Shown: piece by piece, positions 6,423 to 13,946 of the stretch
How positions within the stretch are numbered: position 1 is the first letter of the stretch
Layout of the letters: each line of letters opens with the position of its first letter
Origin: Candidatus Altarchaeales archaeon ex4484_96
Lineage (GTDB): Archaea; Altiarchaeota; Altiarchaeia; IMC4; QMZM01
Assembly (NCBI GenBank): GCA_002254405.1
Contig: NJDH01000023.1
Span: 1-19,059, forward strand
DNA: 19,059 nucleotides
Direction: 5' to 3'
Notes under the pieces: model-generated
Told to the model about the DNA's origin: nothing
Databases searched by the model: none
What the model saw: only the letters and a program-made list of their open reading frames with translations
Program-made: the position numbers and the translations under genes

Positions 6423-7394
6423 TTAAATAATCTCGGGTTTGAGTTTATCCTCTGTGTAAAGCAACAAAACATAGATTGAGGCAGCAACAAGATCCGCTGT
6501 TGTTCCGGGATTCAGTTTATTACCCTCGCTTCTCAGATAAACATCAAACTCATCAATAGCCTCACGCCCGTCAGGCGTTAACACCCCCCCTAAATCAAGC
6601 ACATCCTTAGCCTTAGCCGAAACCTGCTCAGCATACCCTAATCCCTTCTTTCTGCTAATCAAGGAATCCGGATACCTGGACAATAAAATAAGATACATCT
6701 GGATTATTGCGGCATTAGTATCCTCCAGCTGAGCGTGTATCCTCTGAAGTAATGGGATGGCGGTGTTGAACACGATATCAAGGCTGCTGGCCAGCTCCCT
6801 GGCAATATAATCTGTTTCCGCTGAATAGCGCATAAGCTGATGAAAGCTGATGTTTTTATCCCTCAACTCGGATATCGAATCCCGGGATTTAACATCCAGC
6901 TCCCCTCTTTTGCCTAAACCGCTCATATTCGAATATAAAATCGCCTCATATAACTGTATTGAATCCTCAACAGAGGATAATTTAATGCATTTCTTCAGAT
7001 TAATTCTAAGATTATCTCTTAGGTTAACCTGCTGGGATAAGCACATCCCGCATGATGCAGCCAATGGGATATAAAGCATTATGGTTCCCAGGTGGGTGTT
7101 GCCCCCTGTATGCGATGCTTTAACATCCGAGACGGCTTTCTTCATGAGCTCACCTAATCCAATGCGGCTGTATCTGATTTCGCCTTCCGCAGCCCTATAA
7201 CCCCTTAAGGCAGCGGATTCTATTGCTGGACGCAACGCGCTACAGCCAAGTATGAAGTCCTTGTATGTTGTGTCCGTAAAATCATGGTTTGGTGTTATGT
7301 TGCCTGGTTTCTGGGTGTTAACTTCAAGAAGAGAGGCTTCAACAGCCAGGTCAGCGATGCATTTAATTTTCTTTTTATTTTTATTGTCTATCAT
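6423..7394 (-). CDS. CitG-family protein (triphosphoribosyl-dephospho-CoA synthase-like)
   Basis: This 323-residue protein belongs to the CitG/MdcB family. In bacteria these join ATP and dephospho-CoA to make the prosthetic-group precursor of citrate or malonate decarboxylating enzymes. Family marks are the N-terminal VNTQKPGNITPNHDF (25-39, the KPGN motif), a central GGNTHLGTIMLYIPL (about 97-111) and a late SEGNKLNPGTTADLVAASIYV, matching the family's NPGTxADLxAA. No citrate lyase or malonate decarboxylase gene is visible, so the archaeal substrate is open. It starts 4 bases after the CLC channel gene and is the third gene of a tight Ftr-CLC-CitG unit. Confidence 0.82.
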   Translation of the reverse strand: MIDNKNKKKIKCIADLAVEASLLEVNTQKPGNITPNHDFTDTTYKDFILGCSALRPAIESAALRGYRAAEGEIRYSRIGLGELMKKAVSDVKASHTGGNTHLGTIMLYIPLAASCGMCLSQQVNLRDNLRINLKKCIKLSSVEDSIQLYEAILYSNMSGLGKRGELDVKSRDSISELRDKNISFHQLMRYSAETDYIARELASSLDIVFNTAIPLLQRIHAQLEDTNAAIIQMYLILLSRYPDSLISRKKGLGYAEQVSAKAKDVLDLGGVLTPDGREAIDEFDVYLRSEGNKLNPGTTADLVAASIYVLLLYTEDKLKPEII

Positions 7395-7398
7395 TGTC

Positions 7399-9144
7399 TT
7401 ACCAGCTTCTCTTAAGCACCAGCGATTTCTGGTATGCTCTGAGGATATCTGTTTTGGATATTATTCCTTTAATCTTTTTTGGATTAATCTTGTCCACGAC
7501 CACAAGCCTGCCAATATCATGATGAAATATTATGTTGTTGGCTTTATCTACGAAATCATCCGGGTATACAACTAACACATCACGTGTGCATATATCGGAT
7601 ACCTTATCCTCCCTGCTAACCTCATGAAGGTCGTCGAATGTTACAATACCATAAAGCAGTCCTTCATCATCCACCATAGGGTATCCTATATGTCCTTCCT
7701 CCCACATCTTATCGATTAATTCCCCAACAGAGTAGTCTTTGGGTATAGTGTCTACGTTAGCGCTCATGATATCGCTTACTCTAATCTCGCTAAGCACTTT
7801 ATCGGTGTTAATTGAGATACCTATCTTTTTAAGCTTTAGTGTGTAGATGTTTTCTTTCATAAACAGGGATTTCACGACATAGCTGGTTATGCATGCTATC
7901 ATCATGGCTGGTATTAGATTATAGTCGCTGCTCATCTCAGGAATCATTATTATCGTGGTTAGGGGGGCGTGTGCTGCGCCGGCGAACAAGGCTCCCATGC
8001 CGACGAGAGCGTATGTTTCAGGTACTGATGCTATTTGGGGGGCTAATGAGTGAAAGATGATGCCCAGAGCCCCGCCGGCCATTGCCCCAATGTAAAGCGA
8101 TGAGGAGAAAACCCCCCCGCTACCCCCCGAGCCTACTGTTAATGAGGTTGAGTGAATCTTTATGAAGCCTAAAACCAGAAGCAATACCAGTGAAAGCTCA
8201 CCTGTTAAGGCCATATTCACCCCCTCATATCCCACTCCCAGGATACCATAACCCAGCGGTCCCCCGTTGGGTGTCCCTTTCAGGGTGAACATCCCGATGA
8301 AACCCACCAGCAATCCGCCTAAACCTGTTTTTATGTATAGTGGAATATTTATTCTGTTGAATAGTTCCTCGATTATATAGAATGTTTTCACCCAGAATAT
8401 GGCTAATAAACCAAAGCTTAATCCTAGTATAAGGTAAAAAGAAAGCTCCATCGGGTGGTTGAGGGTCAGGCTTTCAATAAGGCTTATCTCGATGTATCTT
8501 CTTCCCAGAGATTCAGCAAGCCAGTTAGCGAATGTTGTGCCTACAACCGAGGCTAGTATCACTGATGTAGCGCAAACCGCCTCGAATTCAGCGAACAACA
8601 CCTCCATGGCGAAAATAGCCGCCCCAAGCGGGGCGTTGAAGGTGGCGCCTATGCCTGCTGCCAGCCCCGAGACCATCAATACTCTCCTCTGTCTGTCGTG
8701 CAGGTTCGCCGCCTGGCCTAAAAGCGAGCCAAGGGATGCTCCTATCTGGGCTATGGGGCCTTCTCTTCCGGCGGACCCGCCTGAGCCTACGGTTAATGCG
8801 GAAGCAACTAATTTAGTGAAAGCAACTCTTTTCCTTATTCTCCCCCCGTGCATGTGCAGAGCTTCCATAACCTCTGGCATCCCATGTCCTTTAACCTCGG
8901 AGGATACTTTCATGGATAATAAGCCCACCATAACTCCCCCAATCATCGGTATTAACATCACTGAGAGGTTAATGTCTCCATGGTAGAATGCTATTTTTTT
9001 TAGCAGGGTGCCGAAGAAGAAACCCTGAGTTACCATGATGGTTTCCCGAAATATTATGGAGCCTGCCCCCCCCATCAACCCGACGATTATTGCCAGAATA
9101 ATCTGCCTTACAGCGGCTTTGGTTTCAACTGGAATATATTTCAT
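7399..9144 (-). CDS. CLC-family chloride channel with CBS domain pair
   Basis: This is a 581-residue membrane protein. The CLC selectivity motifs are GHGMPEV (87-92, in place of GSGIP), GREGP (126-130, gating glutamate E128 present) and GSGGSGGVF in the second half. The C-proximal ALFAGAAHAPLT and SDYNLI (with the conserved Tyr) complete the pore. The internal proton glutamate of CLC antiporters, E203 in the E. coli protein, lies in the IFxxEE context. Here the context is IFAMEVLF, so that position is Val, as in many CLC channels. Residues from about 458 form two CBS repeats (starting VSDIMSANVDTIPKD and VSDICTRDVLVVYPD), which usually bind adenine nucleotides. The gene starts 8 bases after Ftr and ends 4 bases before CitG. 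Confidence 0.95.
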   Translation of the reverse strand: MKYIPVETKAAVRQIILAIIVGLMGGAGSIIFRETIMVTQGFFFGTLLKKIAFYHGDINLSVMLIPMIGGVMVGLLSMKVSSEVKGHGMPEVMEALHMHGGRIRKRVAFTKLVASALTVGSGGSAGREGPIAQIGASLGSLLGQAANLHDRQRRVLMVSGLAAGIGATFNAPLGAAIFAMEVLFAEFEAVCATSVILASVVGTTFANWLAESLGRRYIEISLIESLTLNHPMELSFYLILGLSFGLLAIFWVKTFYIIEELFNRINIPLYIKTGLGGLLVGFIGMFTLKGTPNGGPLGYGILGVGYEGVNMALTGELSLVLLLVLGFIKIHSTSLTVGSGGSGGVFSSSLYIGAMAGGALGIIFHSLAPQIASVPETYALVGMGALFAGAAHAPLTTIIMIPEMSSDYNLIPAMMIACITSYVVKSLFMKENIYTLKLKKIGISINTDKVLSEIRVSDIMSANVDTIPKDYSVGELIDKMWEEGHIGYPMVDDEGLLYGIVTFDDLHEVSREDKVSDICTRDVLVVYPDDFVDKANNIIFHHDIGRLVVVDKINPKKIKGIISKTDILRAYQKSLVLKRSW

Positions 9145-9152
9145 TCTCCTAT

Positions 9153-10037
9153 TTATCTCAGATAAAGTTTATGGCTTCCCAGTTTGCCACCGTAGTTTCC
9201 AGCTGAAATCATGATTAAACCCCTGCTGTTCATGCTCGCGTTGATTCCTGCCTTTAATGCTTTCTTCATCTGCTTTAGATTCACGCCATTAAATACTATC
9301 TCAGCTATTGATTCAACCTGCTGGGGCACCCGGGAATCATCAATCTGTTGCTTTAGCGTTGGACAGTATTTTTCGTGGGTTGATGCCTTCATGAACTTGT
9401 ATCTGGAGCCGGCTTTCGATCCCGCGGCACAAACCCCTCCCGGGAAGGGGGTTATAACACCTTCTGTATCGGATATTGCTTTAGCTGCTTTTTCGGCTGC
9501 CGTAAGAGCATTTTTTCTTGATGAGGCCATAAACCATAGGTTGCCTCCCATAATGCCTTCATCGTATCCGAGGTTTTTTTCCACATGAAATGAGTCCATC
9601 ATTGTTGGTATTTCAACCATCACTTTATTGTATTTTTTTGTTATTTTCTGGTATCCGTCTCCGTAGAAGCCTATTTTTTCCCCTATTTTGAGTTTTTTCC
9701 CTGATAGGCCAAAATTAAATACTCTTGCTGTGGGGGTGGTGAGAATACATTGCCCTATTCTGGCTATAAGCTCTTTTTCCAGTCTTTTTTCTGGGTTATC
9801 CCCCCAAAGCGGAACCCAAAACTGCACCAAGGCGCCTATTCTGTGGTCGGGGGTTTTTTTTGCATCCAAATAAGCATCTAATCCTGCCTCGCACCCGCAT
9901 CCTATGGTGGATGATGCGTATCCTGTGGCGCAGTTGATAGCGTATTTGAGCCATTTTTTGTTTTCTGCTGTGATGAGCACATGCGAATACAATCCCTTGA
10001 AGGCTTCAGCGTATGTGTCTTCTATTTGTGCGGGCAT
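9153..10037 (-). CDS. ftr: Formylmethanofuran:tetrahydromethanopterin formyltransferase
   Basis: Ftr moves the formyl group from formylmethanofuran to N5 of tetrahydromethanopterin. This is the second step of CO2 reduction to methyl in methanogens and in the archaeal Wood-Ljungdahl branch, and it is reversible. The 294-residue length equals that of known enzymes. Strongly conserved Ftr blocks are the N-terminal IEDTYAEAF (5-13), TGYASSTIGCGCEAG (38-52), RIGQCILTTPTARVFNFG (about 92-109), a block GGNLWFMASS, and PFPGGVCAAGSKAGSRYKF. The protein is soluble. A TATA-like element sits 23-29 bases upstream of the ATG, so the mRNA is probably leaderless. The CLC and CitG genes follow at once in the same direction. 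No formylmethanofuran dehydrogenase genes are in the window. Confidence 0.97.
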   Translation of the reverse strand: MPAQIEDTYAEAFKGLYSHVLITAENKKWLKYAINCATGYASSTIGCGCEAGLDAYLDAKKTPDHRIGALVQFWVPLWGDNPEKRLEKELIARIGQCILTTPTARVFNFGLSGKKLKIGEKIGFYGDGYQKITKKYNKVMVEIPTMMDSFHVEKNLGYDEGIMGGNLWFMASSRKNALTAAEKAAKAISDTEGVITPFPGGVCAAGSKAGSRYKFMKASTHEKYCPTLKQQIDDSRVPQQVESIAEIVFNGVNLKQMKKALKAGINASMNSRGLIMISAGNYGGKLGSHKLYLR

Positions 10038-10059
10038 TTTCTGAGAATATAGTTATTTT

Positions 10060-10066
10060 ATTTATA
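10060..10066 (-). promoter_or_regulatory. TATA-like box for ftr
   Basis: On the minus strand TATAAAT (10060-10066) is centred about 26 bases before the ATG at 10037. This distance places the transcription start at or next to the start codon, as in leaderless archaeal mRNAs. Confidence 0.5.
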
Positions 10067-10084
10067 GAATAAATTAAATGCTAT

Positions 10085-10255
10085 TTATTCCAGCACACTA
10101 TTTAGGAAAAAATCGATGTATGAGTCTATTTTCATCTCGCATCTGAAGCACAGGTTGGGCAGCTGTTTGTCGAATGAGTTTATTGTGTTGTGATATAGTA
10201 TGTCCAGGTCGGTCATAGCCTTCCTGCATCTACTGCATCTATAATAAAGCAACAT
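10085..10255 (-). CDS. Small CxxC...CxxC zinc-binding protein (56 aa)
   Basis: A 56-residue ORF starts MLLYYRCSRCRKAMTDLDIL and ends at a TAA 47 bases before ftr. Two cysteine pairs, C7-x2-C10 and C36-x2-C39, are spaced as in a treble-clef or zinc-ribbon site. Between and after them lie helical, mixed-charge segments. A good TATA box 24-33 bases upstream and the placement in line with ftr support expression. It does not match a family I can name. It could be a small regulator or an accessory factor for its neighbours, but nothing shows which. Confidence 0.65.
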   Translation of the reverse strand: MLLYYRCSRCRKAMTDLDILYHNTINSFDKQLPNLCFRCEMKIDSYIDFFLNSVLE

Positions 10256-10278
10256 CGCTTAACTATTGAGTCGAATGC

Positions 10279-10288
10279 TTATATAAAT
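10279..10288 (-). promoter_or_regulatory. TATA box for small zinc protein
   Basis: The minus strand reads ATTTATATAA, ending 24 bases before the ATG at 10255. This is a strong archaeal TATA match and predicts a leaderless transcript for the 56-aa gene, possibly reading on into ftr. Confidence 0.6.
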
Positions 10289-10299
10289 GGGGTGTTTTC

Positions 10300-11835
10300 T
10301 CACTTATCGAGTTTAGCGTCTGTATCCTGGATTATCTGGGAGGCTTCATCGCTTCCTATAATACCTTTTCTAATCGACTCCTGGATGCTTGATTTCTCAG
10401 CTAATAGCATTCTCTTTTTAGCGTAATCCGTCTGGTTGAGCTCTATCTGCGGGTATTCGGTTATTAATTCATCTATTTTTTTTGCCAGATTGTTTAATAA
10501 AATTGTGTATTCGTCTTTTAGCTTGTTGTATACTCCCTGTGGTATCTCTCTGTCTTCCCTCATTGTTTCAAGTTCTTTTAGACCCCTTTGGACGCCTATT
10601 TTTTTTGTTATAAGATTTTTGTATATCTCGATTTTTGGGTGTTTCACTGCTAGATTCAGTTTTTTCACCAGGGGCTCGATTGCTAAGCCTTGGAAGACAA
10701 GCGAAAACAATACTGTGCCGAACACCATAAACGATAGTTCCGAAAGGTAGCTTATCCCGCTTAGGCTTAGCAGGAGTGCTACTGGTATGGAGCCGTGGAT
10801 TCCGCCCAGGTTTATGATATGCATCCAGCTTAGGGGGATTTTATTTTTCTTTTTCTGGTTTAGTAGGTGTGTGAGGGGGTATACTGTTAGGGTTCTTGCC
10901 AGTAGAACGACTCCGATGGAATAAATTATCAGCTCGAGGTGAGAGTATATCTCCTGCATGGGTATCTGTATTCCGATTAATAGAAATATCAGGGAGTTAA
11001 CCATGAAGGCTGTTAGCTCCCAGCTGTCGGCTATGGCTATCCGGGTTGTCGGGCTCATAGCGAACAATGTGCCGCGGTTCCCTATTAAAAGACCTGCTGC
11101 TACGACGCCGATTACGCCCGATACATGTATGCTTTCGCAGATGATGAAGGTTCCGTAGGCGAGTATGCCTGTTAATACTACTTCGATTAGGTGGTCGTCC
11201 AGGCGTTTGAGTATGCTGTATATCGCGTATCCTGTGATTAAGCCTATTATTAGTCCACCTAATACCACGAAAAAGAAGTCTATGATTGTTTGACCTAGAT
11301 TGAATTGGCTGTTTTGGTTTTCGATAAGGGTGAGTATCACGCTGAATAATACTATGCCTGTGCCGTCGTTGAATAGTGATTCTCCTTCCACGAGAACCGA
11401 TAATTCTCTTGAGACGCCCAGTTTTTTGAATAAAGCCAGCACGGACACCGGGTCTGTTGGCATTATCATGGCCCCAAATAGAAGGGCGTATATGAGTGGT
11501 AATCCTGTTAATATGTTGAGTGCGTATCCTACTATCAGGATGCTGGCTGTTAATCCTATCACGGCTAGTAGTAGGATGAGGTCGAGGTTTTCTTTTAGTT
11601 TGTCGAAGTCTATGTTTATGGCTCCCTCAAACAGGAGGGCTGGCAGGAATATGAATAGTATCAGTTCTTCAGATAGTTGTATGGGGTTGAACCCCATGAA
11701 TCCTGTGAAGGCTCCTAGTAATACGAGCGCTATGGTGTATGGGAGGCGTATGTATTTAACTGTTATTGATACTATGACTGCTATGAGCAGCAGCCCTATG
11801 AATTGTATTTCTGTTAAAACAAGTTCCTCGACCAT
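10300..11835 (-). CDS. Na+/H+ antiporter, NhaP/CPA1 type
   Basis: This 511-residue antiporter exchanges Na+ (or K+) for H+ across the cytoplasmic membrane. Residues 1-390 hold about 12 hydrophobic segments. Family marks are FLPALLFEGA (63-72), PTDPVSVLALFKKLG (126-140) and EGESLFNDGTGIVLF (150-164), which contains the CPA1 ion-binding pair N156-D157. The hydrophilic C-terminus, about 110 residues and rich in Lys, Glu and helix-formers, is a cytoplasmic regulatory tail as in many NhaP proteins. It starts 78 bases after the V4R gene and ends 44 bases before the small zinc protein, all on the minus strand. With Ftr downstream, a role in sodium homeostasis linked to energy metabolism is reasonable inference, not shown. 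Confidence 0.94.
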   Translation of the reverse strand: MVEELVLTEIQFIGLLLIAVIVSITVKYIRLPYTIALVLLGAFTGFMGFNPIQLSEELILFIFLPALLFEGAINIDFDKLKENLDLILLLAVIGLTASILIVGYALNILTGLPLIYALLFGAMIMPTDPVSVLALFKKLGVSRELSVLVEGESLFNDGTGIVLFSVILTLIENQNSQFNLGQTIIDFFFVVLGGLIIGLITGYAIYSILKRLDDHLIEVVLTGILAYGTFIICESIHVSGVIGVVAAGLLIGNRGTLFAMSPTTRIAIADSWELTAFMVNSLIFLLIGIQIPMQEIYSHLELIIYSIGVVLLARTLTVYPLTHLLNQKKKNKIPLSWMHIINLGGIHGSIPVALLLSLSGISYLSELSFMVFGTVLFSLVFQGLAIEPLVKKLNLAVKHPKIEIYKNLITKKIGVQRGLKELETMREDREIPQGVYNKLKDEYTILLNNLAKKIDELITEYPQIELNQTDYAKKRMLLAEKSSIQESIRKGIIGSDEASQIIQDTDAKLDK

Positions 11836-11913
11836 GTATCTTTATTTGGCGTCAGCAGATAAAACACGTTTATGCAAGAAAGCATATTCTTATCAGAAAA
11901 ATATTAATATAAC

Positions 11914-12468
11914 TTATTCCCCCAGTCTTTTCTTCTCCGCTATCTCGGATGTCATAACCTCAAAAAGACAGTATCCTCCACCGGAAGCGGTGCATCTGGT
12001 TTCAAGGCAGTACATGGGTTCATCCAGTAACTCACTTGCGGCTCCTGCGATAACACCCCGGATGAAATGGCATACTGGTTTTTCAGCATTCATATACCCT
12101 ATCGCGTTGGCGCTGTTATAGACTTTAATCTTGGCTTTCTTCCCCTCGATATCGATTTCCTCTGCCTGCGCGTAACAGTATCCGAATTTATTGAACTGCT
12201 CTAGGAGCTTGAGAGCTATCTCTTCTCTCGACAGCTTGTTGAGGTTGTTTAACACCTGCTGCTCGATGTTTGATTCGGTTCTGTGAGCGTATACTCTCGC
12301 GGACTCGTATATGATATGGGAGGCTGCGGGACCTATTGCTTTCTCGCATTCACGTTGAATCCATGCAAGCTGTCCTCTGGCGGTTAAGGTGACGTTGTTT
12401 TTCCCGTAAAACAACTCACCTCTTTTGGGATCATGAGTGAGTTCGATTTTTTCAGTTTCCATATTCAT
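11914..12468 (-). CDS. V4R-domain protein (4-vinyl reductase-like sensor)
   Basis: This 184-residue soluble protein ends in a V4R domain, a predicted small-molecule-binding fold also found in BchJ-like proteins and N-terminal to some regulators. The signature is clear: PVCHFIRGVIAGAASELL (131-148), then MYCLETRCTASGGGYCLFEV (152-171), with C133, C159 and C167 in the usual places. The N-terminal half (about 30-95) looks helical. The family's cysteines may bind a metal. The ligand is unknown. It is the first gene of the minus-strand series V4R-NhaP-zinc protein-Ftr-CLC-CitG. An AT-rich region upstream shared with the divergent gerW gene would hold its promoter. Confidence 0.82.
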   Translation of the reverse strand: MNMETEKIELTHDPKRGELFYGKNNVTLTARGQLAWIQRECEKAIGPAASHIIYESARVYAHRTESNIEQQVLNNLNKLSREEIALKLLEQFNKFGYCYAQAEEIDIEGKKAKIKVYNSANAIGYMNAEKPVCHFIRGVIAGAASELLDEPMYCLETRCTASGGGYCLFEVMTSEIAEKKRLGE

Positions 12469-12520
12469 TATATCATAGGGATAATAATAAAAAAAAGATA
12501 TTTTTCTGTTTTAACCAGGG

Positions 12521-12530
12521 TTTTTATAAC
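12521..12530 (+). promoter_or_regulatory. TATA-like box upstream of gerW, with hairpin-bearing leader
   Basis: TTTTTATAAC (12521-12530) lies in the 240-base region between the V4R and gerW starts. It predicts a plus-strand transcript from near 12552 with a leader of roughly 155 bases. That leader holds two inverted repeats: CATGAT (12566-12571) with ATCATG (12585-12590), and GGTTG (12593-12597) with CAACC (12604-12608) around the loop AAAGAA. The rest of the leader is AT-rich with no gene that I can support. Confidence 0.45.
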
Positions 12531-12695
12531 TTATTTTGTGGTTTTTTTTGGAATCTTTGGAAATTCATGATGGGATTTATGTAAATCATGCTGGTTGAAA
12601 GAACAACCCTCAAAAATGCATGGGGTTTTACTTTCGCCTCTCAGGCTCTATTTATTATTCTCAGATATGCTATTAGATTACTGGCAATTTTTTTT

Positions 12696-12703
12696 GGAGG
12701 TGA
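12696..12703 (+). promoter_or_regulatory. Strong Shine-Dalgarno that fixes the gerW start
   Basis: GGAGGTGA sits 5 bases before the ATG at 12709 and is a perfect match to the archaeal anti-Shine-Dalgarno sequence. It favours 12709 over an in-frame TTG at 12595, whose extra 38 residues look like non-coding leader. Confidence 0.8.
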
Positions 12704-12708
12704 ATGAA

Positions 12709-13080
12709 ATGAATACTGAAGATATGTTCAAGACCATGATATCTGAGCTGGAGAAGATGATTTCGACGGATACTGTCGTTGGAGAGCCTCAATCGTTTGG
12801 GGAAATAACTATCATACCAGTATCCAGTGTTGGTTTCGCTTTTGGTGCGGGAGCCGGATCAGGCGGCGGCGAGAAGGGACCGGGTGAGGGAGGAGGTGGA
12901 GGTGCTGGCGGAGGCGTTAAACCGGTTGCCTTGATTGTAGTGAAAAAAGATAAAGTCGAGGTTGTACCCTTTAAGGCTGGTAAAGGGGGGCTGGCTTCAG
13001 CCATCGAGGCCTTCGGCGAGTCAGTACCCAAGATGATGGAGAAGGCGATGGAGGTTAAGAAAGCCAAAAAAGAGGGGTGA
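12709..13080 (+). CDS. GerW/YtfJ family protein
   Basis: This 123-residue protein belongs to the GerW (YtfJ) family, named from a Bacillus spore-germination protein but widespread in non-sporulating bacteria and archaea. The order is typical: an N-terminal helix (MFKTMISELEKMI), the motif TVVGEPQSFGEITIIPVSSVGFAFGAG (about 20-46), a glycine-rich linker (about 44-67), a strand block PVALIVVKKDKVEVVPF (69-85) and a C-terminal helix. Its biochemical role is unknown. It is followed with no gap by a DUF2953 protein, the same pairing as ytfJ-ytfI in Bacillus. The conserved pair suggests the two act together, perhaps at the membrane. Confidence 0.88.
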   Translation: MNTEDMFKTMISELEKMISTDTVVGEPQSFGEITIIPVSSVGFAFGAGAGSGGGEKGPGEGGGGGAGGGVKPVALIVVKKDKVEVVPFKAGKGGLASAIEAFGESVPKMMEKAMEVKKAKKEG

Positions 13081-13728
13081 GTGAAGGGGATGATTGTTCA
13101 TCTCATCACACTCCTTTTTCTTTTAGCAGCTTTCGCTTTAGCTGCTGTTTTTTCCTCTCCTATCCGGTTGCGGTTTGATGCAGTTAAAAAGGATTTGGAG
13201 GTGAGGGCGTATGTGAGCGTGTTTTTTTTCTGGAACACATTCAGTGTTAAGGCTAATCTTCTGGAGGAGTATTTGGAGTTCAGGTTGCTTGGATGGTGGG
13301 TTTATACTCTGAGTTTATCCAGGAAGGAGCCCAAAAAATCTGTTGAAACAGGTGATGGGGGTGTTAAAGATTTGGGAACTGGCTTTGATTTTAGATGGAG
13401 TTACATTAAACCTTTCAGCTGTTTTGTTCGCAGGATTATTCGGTCTTTCAGGTTTGAGTTGGTTGATTTAAATCTTGTCTTTGGCTTACATGATCCTGCT
13501 GATACTGGCATGTACTGTGGTTATTTATATGCTTTACTGTACCCCTTTAATTCATTTAGAAACGTTGATATCCTGGTTTCCCCTGATTTTGATGGAACAA
13601 CTTTAGATGGTAGTTTATGTTGTGTTGTGATGAATCGGTTGGTTGATTTATTTTATGCTTTTTTGGTTTTGGCATTTGATTTGCGGGTTTGGGTTATTGC
13701 GTTCCGGAGGTTGAGAAGTGTGTTCTGA
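13081..13728 (+). CDS. DUF2953-like membrane-anchored protein
   Basis: This 215-residue protein has an N-terminal membrane segment (about 5-26, LITLLFLLAAFALAAVF) followed by a body rich in short beta strands. The segments PIRLRFDAVKKDLEVRAYV and LEEYLEFRLLG fit the DUF2953 pattern, in which a membrane anchor precedes repeated amphipathic strands. The later block ELVDLNLVFGLHDPADTGMYCGYLYALLYPF (about 127-157) matches the conserved GxxDPAxTGxxxGxxxAL motif of the family. Translation begins at GTG 13081, directly after the gerW stop; ATG 13090 is an alternative. With GerW it forms the pair known from Bacillus ytfJ/ytfI. The end overlaps the next small ORF by 11 bases. Confidence 0.8.
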   Translation: MKGMIVHLITLLFLLAAFALAAVFSSPIRLRFDAVKKDLEVRAYVSVFFFWNTFSVKANLLEEYLEFRLLGWWVYTLSLSRKEPKKSVETGDGGVKDLGTGFDFRWSYIKPFSCFVRRIIRSFRFELVDLNLVFGLHDPADTGMYCGYLYALLYPFNSFRNVDILVSPDFDGTTLDGSLCCVVMNRLVDLFYAFLVLAFDLRVWVIAFRRLRSVF

Positions 13729-13897
13729 GATTTATTCTAATGTGCGGGAGATAGAAAGGGAGGTTAATGTTGGAGGGGCTACTATGGTGTTGGTGTTTCG
13801 GTTGAGTGCTTTTTTGTCTAAGGAGGGTTTTTTTTCCGCATCTGCTGTTCCCGTGAGGTTGGAGTTGGATGATGGTGTTATTTATTTATCCAAATAA
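13718..13897 (+). CDS. Hypothetical 59-aa protein in the GerW-DUF2953 operon
   Basis: A GTG-started ORF of 59 residues overlaps the DUF2953 gene by 11 bases and continues in the same direction, as expected of a third operon member. It begins VCSEIYSNVREIEREVNVGG. It then has a hydrophobic stretch, TMVLVFRLSAFLS, and ends with short strands, SAVPVRLELDDGVIYLSK. The composition is protein-like and the codon use resembles the two preceding genes. I do not recognise a family. GAGGTTGAGAA just upstream could serve as a ribosome binding site. Confidence 0.55.
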   Translation: MCSEIYSNVREIEREVNVGGATMVLVFRLSAFLSKEGFFSASAVPVRLELDDGVIYLSK

Positions 13898-13905
13898 AAA
13901 CATAT

Positions 13906-13919
13906 ATGCTTTTTAGCAT
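13906..13919. terminator. Hairpin between convergent genes
   Basis: ATGCT (13906-13910) and AGCAT (13915-13919) pair around a TTTT loop, in the 49-base AT-rich gap between the GerW operon and the convergent PqqD-like gene. This is a plausible but weak terminator for either strand. Confidence 0.35.
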
Positions 13920-13946
13920 GATTTTATAAAAAAATATGCATTTAAG

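Noticed and set aside
11300..12121. 273-aa plus-strand ORF
   Set aside because: It is antisense to the NhaP and V4R genes, which have clear family motifs. The ORF is a shadow of their codon structure.
12595..12708. 38-residue N-terminal extension of GerW from TTG
   Set aside because: A perfect GGAGGTGA lies 5 bases before ATG 12709, and the extension overlaps leader hairpins and resembles no GerW N-terminus.
12789..13067. Proline-rich minus-strand ORF
   Set aside because: It is the complement of the glycine-rich linker of GerW.
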